From positions 1 to 12,956 of the forward strand of contig CABQAB010000026.1 in NCBI GenBank assembly GCA_902461985.1: 12,956 nt of DNA, written 5' to 3'. Positions 6,512 to 12,956 of this stretch are shown here, one piece after another (position 1 is the first letter of the stretch; every line of letters starts with the position of its first letter). Source of the DNA: an uncultured Bacteroidales bacterium (GTDB lineage: Bacteria > Bacteroidota > Bacteroidia > Bacteroidales > UBA932). Below the pieces are notes generated by a model. That model was not told where the DNA came from. It saw only the letters and a program-made list of their open reading frames with translations, and made no database searches. A program made the translations under genes and the position numbers.

Positions 6512-9247
6512 ATGAAAAGGATATTTCTTGCGGTTTTTGCTTTGCTGTCGGCCATAGTCGCCGCGGCACAGACGAATATACAGGTCAGAGTACATAATGT
6601 GGTCGCACAGGACGAAGAGTTCCGTGTGACTTTCGTAATAGAAGGCGAGAATTCGGCTTCTGATTTCTCGTGGGAATGTCCTGCGGATTTCGATCTTCTC
6701 ATCGGTCCGCAGCAGAGTTCCTCATCCAGCATAAGCATCATAAACGGCAAGAGGACTTCCAGCAGGACCATTTCGTATACCTACATCCTCAGCCCGCGCA
6801 ACACCGGAGATTTTGTCCTTCCGGCAGCTACTGCCAAGGTCAAAGGCAATGCAATCAGTTCTGCGCCTGTCTCAATCAAGGTCGTGGCAGCGGAAGACAG
6901 GAACAGTCAGAATCCTGTCCACGGCAATTCCGGGCAGGGCGGTATTCCTTCGGACCCCGGAGCGAACGGCAGCGGTCAGGGAAGCGGCAGGCAGGAACAG
7001 AATGGTCAGGCTCAGTCGGCAGAGTATGGGGACATAGTCCTGGATTTGTCGTTGGACAGGACTGACGTTGTAGTCGGGCAGCCGATTAACGCGACTTTGA
7101 AGATATATCAGAGAGCCAATCTTTCGGGTTTCGAGAATGCGGATTTCCCTTCATTCAAAGGTTTCTGGAGTCAGGAGGTCGAAGCCCCTACCAATATAGA
7201 GTTCAACCGCGAAGTCCATGACGGGAAAATTTACGATGCCGCACTTCTGCGCCGTTATGTGCTGATTCCGCAGCAGACCGGCAAGCTCGTGATTGACCCT
7301 GCGGAACTTGTCTGTCTGGTGAGTGTACGCGTGCAGTCCCGCACAGGCAGCATTTTCGACGGCTTCTTTGATGACTATCAGACTGTCCGCAAGAAAGTCC
7401 GCTCCAGGAGTGTGACTGTCAACGTGTCTCCGCTTCCCTCAGGTGCTCCGGCATCTTTTGGCGGTGGTGTGGGCAAGTTCTCCATATCCGCGAAACTGGC
7501 CAGGACGAGACTCAAGGCACATGAAGCCAACTCCCTTATAGTCACTCTGTCGGGCCGGGGGAATGTGGCACTGGTCGAAGCTCCCAAGGTGGAGTTTCCC
7601 ATTGACATGGAAGTCTACGACACCAAGGCTACGGACAAGACCCCTAAATCCTCCCTCTCGGGTTCGAAGGAATTCGAATTCCCTTTCATTCCGAGAAGTC
7701 AGGGCGAGTTTACGATAGAGCCAGTCCAGTACAGCTACTATGACATTGATGCAGGGAAATATGTAACCATAAGTACCCAGCCGATCAGTTTTACCGTTGA
7801 AAAAGGTGCAGACATGCCTGAAACCGTTGTCAGCGGAGGTGTATTGCAGAAAGATGTGCGGAACCTCGGCGAGGACATACGGTTCATAAATACCAAAGCC
7901 GGCAATTTCTCTTCAAAAGGGGATTTCCTCGTTTCTTCTCCGCTTTTTGTCCTTGCCTGCCTATTGGTTCTGCTGCTTGCCGCAGTTGTCTGGTACATAG
8001 TCCGTTCAGTGGAGTCAAAATTGAGCGACACGGTCGGCAGAAAGACCCGGAAGGCTACGAAAAAGGCTCTCAGACAGTTGAAGAACGCGTCCGTCTACCT
8101 GGACCGGAACTTGCCTGCGGCTTTCTATGAGGAACTCCACAAATCATTAGTCGGTTTCGTTGCCGACAAGTTCAATATGCCTATGACCGAGTTGAACAAG
8201 GAGAATATCTGCGCAAGGCTGCTTGAAAGAGGGGTGCCGCAGGAGACCGCCGATGAATATGCGGCTTTGCTCGACGAATGTGAATTCGCACGTTATGCCC
8301 CTTCTTCTGACAGCGGACAGATGCATGACCATTACGACAAGGCTGCAGGACTCATTTCAACAATCGACTCTTGTATGAAAACTTCAGTGAAAACAAAAGG
8401 CGGCGCGACTGCGCTTGCGGTAATCTGTCTTCTGTCGCTGTCAATCAACGGTTTTGCTGCCGGACAGGCCGAGAATTCCGCAACAGCTCCGGCCGAGGCT
8501 TCCGAGCCGCTTTCTTCAGTGGCTTCCGCTCCGGCCGATGTGGACGAATATGCGGAGACATTGTGGGAAAGGGCGAACCGTGCATATGCCGAGGGCCGCT
8601 GGGAGGACGCTGCTGGCGATTACGCTCTTATAGTCTCCCTCGGTTTAGAGTCCGCTCCCCTGTATTATAACCTCGGAAACGCCTGCTACAAATCAGGCAG
8701 CGTTTCAGGTGCGATTCTGAATTATAAAAGGGCTTTGAAAATCGACTCGTCCTACCCGGATGCACGCTATAATCTGGATTTTGTGCGCTCGCTTACTCAG
8801 GACAGGATTGAGCAGGTGCCGGAATTCATATTGACGACATGGGCTAAGAAAGTCTGCTACTTTCTCAGTTCGGATACATGGGCCATGGTTTTCATAGCCG
8901 GGCTGGTGCTGCTCTGTGTGTGCCTGCTGCTTTTCTTTCTCGCCCATTCTGCCGCAGGTAAACGTACAGGTTTCATTCTCGCCATTATACTTCTCTTGGC
9001 CGATGCTGCTTTCCTTTCTTTCTCGCTCACACAGAAATCGGCTTATTTTGTGAGGGACGAGGCCGTGGTGACTGTTCCGGTCACTTCTGTAAAGGCGGCA
9101 CCTTCGTCAGAAAGGACCAACAGCCTTTTTGTCCTGCACGAGGGTGCTGAACTCAGGCTTCTCGACACCGTGGGCGACTGGTGCAATATCGAGATAGCCG
9201 ACGGACGTCAGGGCTGGCTCGAATCCTCAGCCATCGAGGTCATATAG
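6512..9247 (+). CDS. batD: BatD-BatE fusion: membrane protein with BatD ectodomain, cytoplasmic domain, TPR and SH3-like end
   Basis: One 911-residue ORF covering what are normally two genes. BatD part (1-621): signal peptide (1-20), periplasmic beta-domain (about 22-125), Gly/Ser/Gln-rich linker (133-168), second and third beta-domains (about 172-435), membrane helix (about 475-497) and a basic-led cytoplasmic domain (498-620). BatE part (622-911): begins at an in-frame Met622 followed by a signal-like helix (about 631-650, ending GFAA), TPR repeats (about 678-765; YYNLGNACYKSGSVSGAI), two membrane helices (about 789-811 and 820-840) and an SH3-like domain (about 850-911; GDWCNIEIADGRQGWLES). 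The helix at 631-650 returns the chain to the periplasm, so the joined protein has a consistent topology. ATG 8375 has no SD, so separate translation of BatE is not obvious, though possible. It is the last gene of the operon. Role by family: complex with BatA-C; biochemistry unknown. Confidence 0.9.
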   Translation: MKRIFLAVFALLSAIVAAAQTNIQVRVHNVVAQDEEFRVTFVIEGENSASDFSWECPADFDLLIGPQQSSSSSISIINGKRTSSRTISYTYILSPRNTGDFVLPAATAKVKGNAISSAPVSIKVVAAEDRNSQNPVHGNSGQGGIPSDPGANGSGQGSGRQEQNGQAQSAEYGDIVLDLSLDRTDVVVGQPINATLKIYQRANLSGFENADFPSFKGFWSQEVEAPTNIEFNREVHDGKIYDAALLRRYVLIPQQTGKLVIDPAELVCLVSVRVQSRTGSIFDGFFDDYQTVRKKVRSRSVTVNVSPLPSGAPASFGGGVGKFSISAKLARTRLKAHEANSLIVTLSGRGNVALVEAPKVEFPIDMEVYDTKATDKTPKSSLSGSKEFEFPFIPRSQGEFTIEPVQYSYYDIDAGKYVTISTQPISFTVEKGADMPETVVSGGVLQKDVRNLGEDIRFINTKAGNFSSKGDFLVSSPLFVLACLLVLLLAAVVWYIVRSVESKLSDTVGRKTRKATKKALRQLKNASVYLDRNLPAAFYEELHKSLVGFVADKFNMPMTELNKENICARLLERGVPQETADEYAALLDECEFARYAPSSDSGQMHDHYDKAAGLISTIDSCMKTSVKTKGGATALAVICLLSLSINGFAAGQAENSATAPAEASEPLSSVASAPADVDEYAETLWERANRAYAEGRWEDAAGDYALIVSLGLESAPLYYNLGNACYKSGSVSGAILNYKRALKIDSSYPDARYNLDFVRSLTQDRIEQVPEFILTTWAKKVCYFLSSDTWAMVFIAGLVLLCVCLLLFFLAHSAAGKRTGFILAIILLLADAAFLSFSLTQKSAYFVRDEAVVTVPVTSVKAAPSSERTNSLFVLHEGAELRLLDTVGDWCNIEIADGRQGWLESSAIEVI

Positions 9248-9251
9248 TTGT

Positions 9252-9270
9252 CATCTTGACCGGCAGGATG
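9252..9270 (+). terminator. Weak hairpin after the Bat operon
   Basis: CATCTT (9252-9257) can pair with AGGATG (9265-9270) using one G-U pair, with a seven-base GACCGGC loop, starting five bases after the batD stop. No run of T follows, so it is not a classic intrinsic terminator. It is the only hairpin I found between the operon and the candidate promoter of the next gene. Confidence 0.2.
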
Positions 9271-9294
9271 GAGCGGAAAAATCTAAAATTTTCG

Positions 9295-9302
9295 TAAGTT
9301 TG
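9295..9302 (+). promoter_or_regulatory. Candidate promoter of the beta-galactosidase gene, Bacteroidota -7 element
   Basis: TAAGTTTG fits TAnnTTTG exactly and sits in an AT-rich intergenic stretch. It predicts transcription from about 9309 and a leader of about 70 bases before the ATG at 9379. No clear -33 TTTG is present at the right spacing. No operator-like repeat or starch/sugar regulator site is evident. Confidence 0.45.
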
Positions 9303-9312
9303 CGGAGAATAA

Positions 9313-12956
<3,644 letters not shown>

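Noticed and set aside
5336..6595. A 419-codon minus-strand ORF antisense to batB/batC with a very hydrophobic Leu/Ile/Val repeat
   Set aside because: The repeat is just the reverse complement of the BatC codons: CAG becomes CTG (Leu), AAT/AAC become ATT/GTT and GAT/GAC become ATC/GTC. Such codons give no antisense stops. The plus strand has the recognisable genes.
9275..9294. AT-rich inverted repeat (GAAAAAT / AATTTTC) upstream of the beta-galactosidase as a terminator or operator
   Set aside because: It is short, made only of weak pairs apart from the ends, and overlaps the candidate promoter spacer; chance is a sufficient explanation.

Overview
The window is a stretch of a Bacteroidota (most likely Bacteroidales) chromosome. 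The evidence is the Bat (Bacteroides aerotolerance) gene order, the near absence of Shine-Dalgarno sequences, -7 promoter elements of the Bacteroidota type (TAnnTTTG), and a mid-range GC content with frequent AGG and ATA codons. I cannot name the genus from sequence alone. Genes are packed tightly; the longest gene-free stretch is about 130 bases. I see no RNA genes, insertion sequences, CRISPR arrays or prophage.

Layout. (1) Positions 1-741, minus strand: 5' part of truA (tRNA pseudouridine synthase A), running off the left edge and carrying an unusual insertion of about 32 residues. (2) A 37-base divergent promoter region holds two closely spaced -7 elements facing each other, one for truA and one for the Bat operon. 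(3) Positions 779-9247, plus strand: seven genes, presumably one operon. They are a MoxR-family AAA+ ATPase, a DUF58 protein, a single-pass membrane protein of unnamed family, BatA and BatB (membrane-anchored von Willebrand A proteins), BatC (periplasmic TPR protein with an Asn/Gln/Asp-rich tail), and one 911-residue ORF that joins BatD to BatE. Most junctions are 3-10 bases or overlap (TGATG, ATGA), which points to cotranscription and translational coupling. (4) Positions 9379-12591, plus strand: a secreted GH2 beta-galactosidase of the LacZ type with its own candidate promoter. (5) Positions 12588-12956, minus strand: 3' part of a SpoU/TrmH-family RNA 2'-O-methyltransferase, whose stop codon overlaps that of the beta-galactosidase tail to tail.

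How it fits together. By family knowledge, MoxR ATPases act as chaperone-like partners of vWA proteins. Here one MoxR sits with three vWA-fold proteins (DUF58, BatA, BatB), all with intact metal-site (MIDAS) residues. The positive-inside rule places the vWA domains of BatA and BatB, the BatC TPRs, the BatD ectodomain and the BatE TPR/SH3 parts in the periplasm. MoxR, DUF58 and two related C-terminal domains (in the third gene and in BatD) lie in the cytoplasm. The whole looks like an envelope-spanning complex linked in the literature to stress or aerotolerance, with unknown biochemistry. The system is known rather than new. The most notable points are the BatD-BatE fusion, the duplicated cytoplasmic domain, the TruA insertion and the face-to-face promoter pair.
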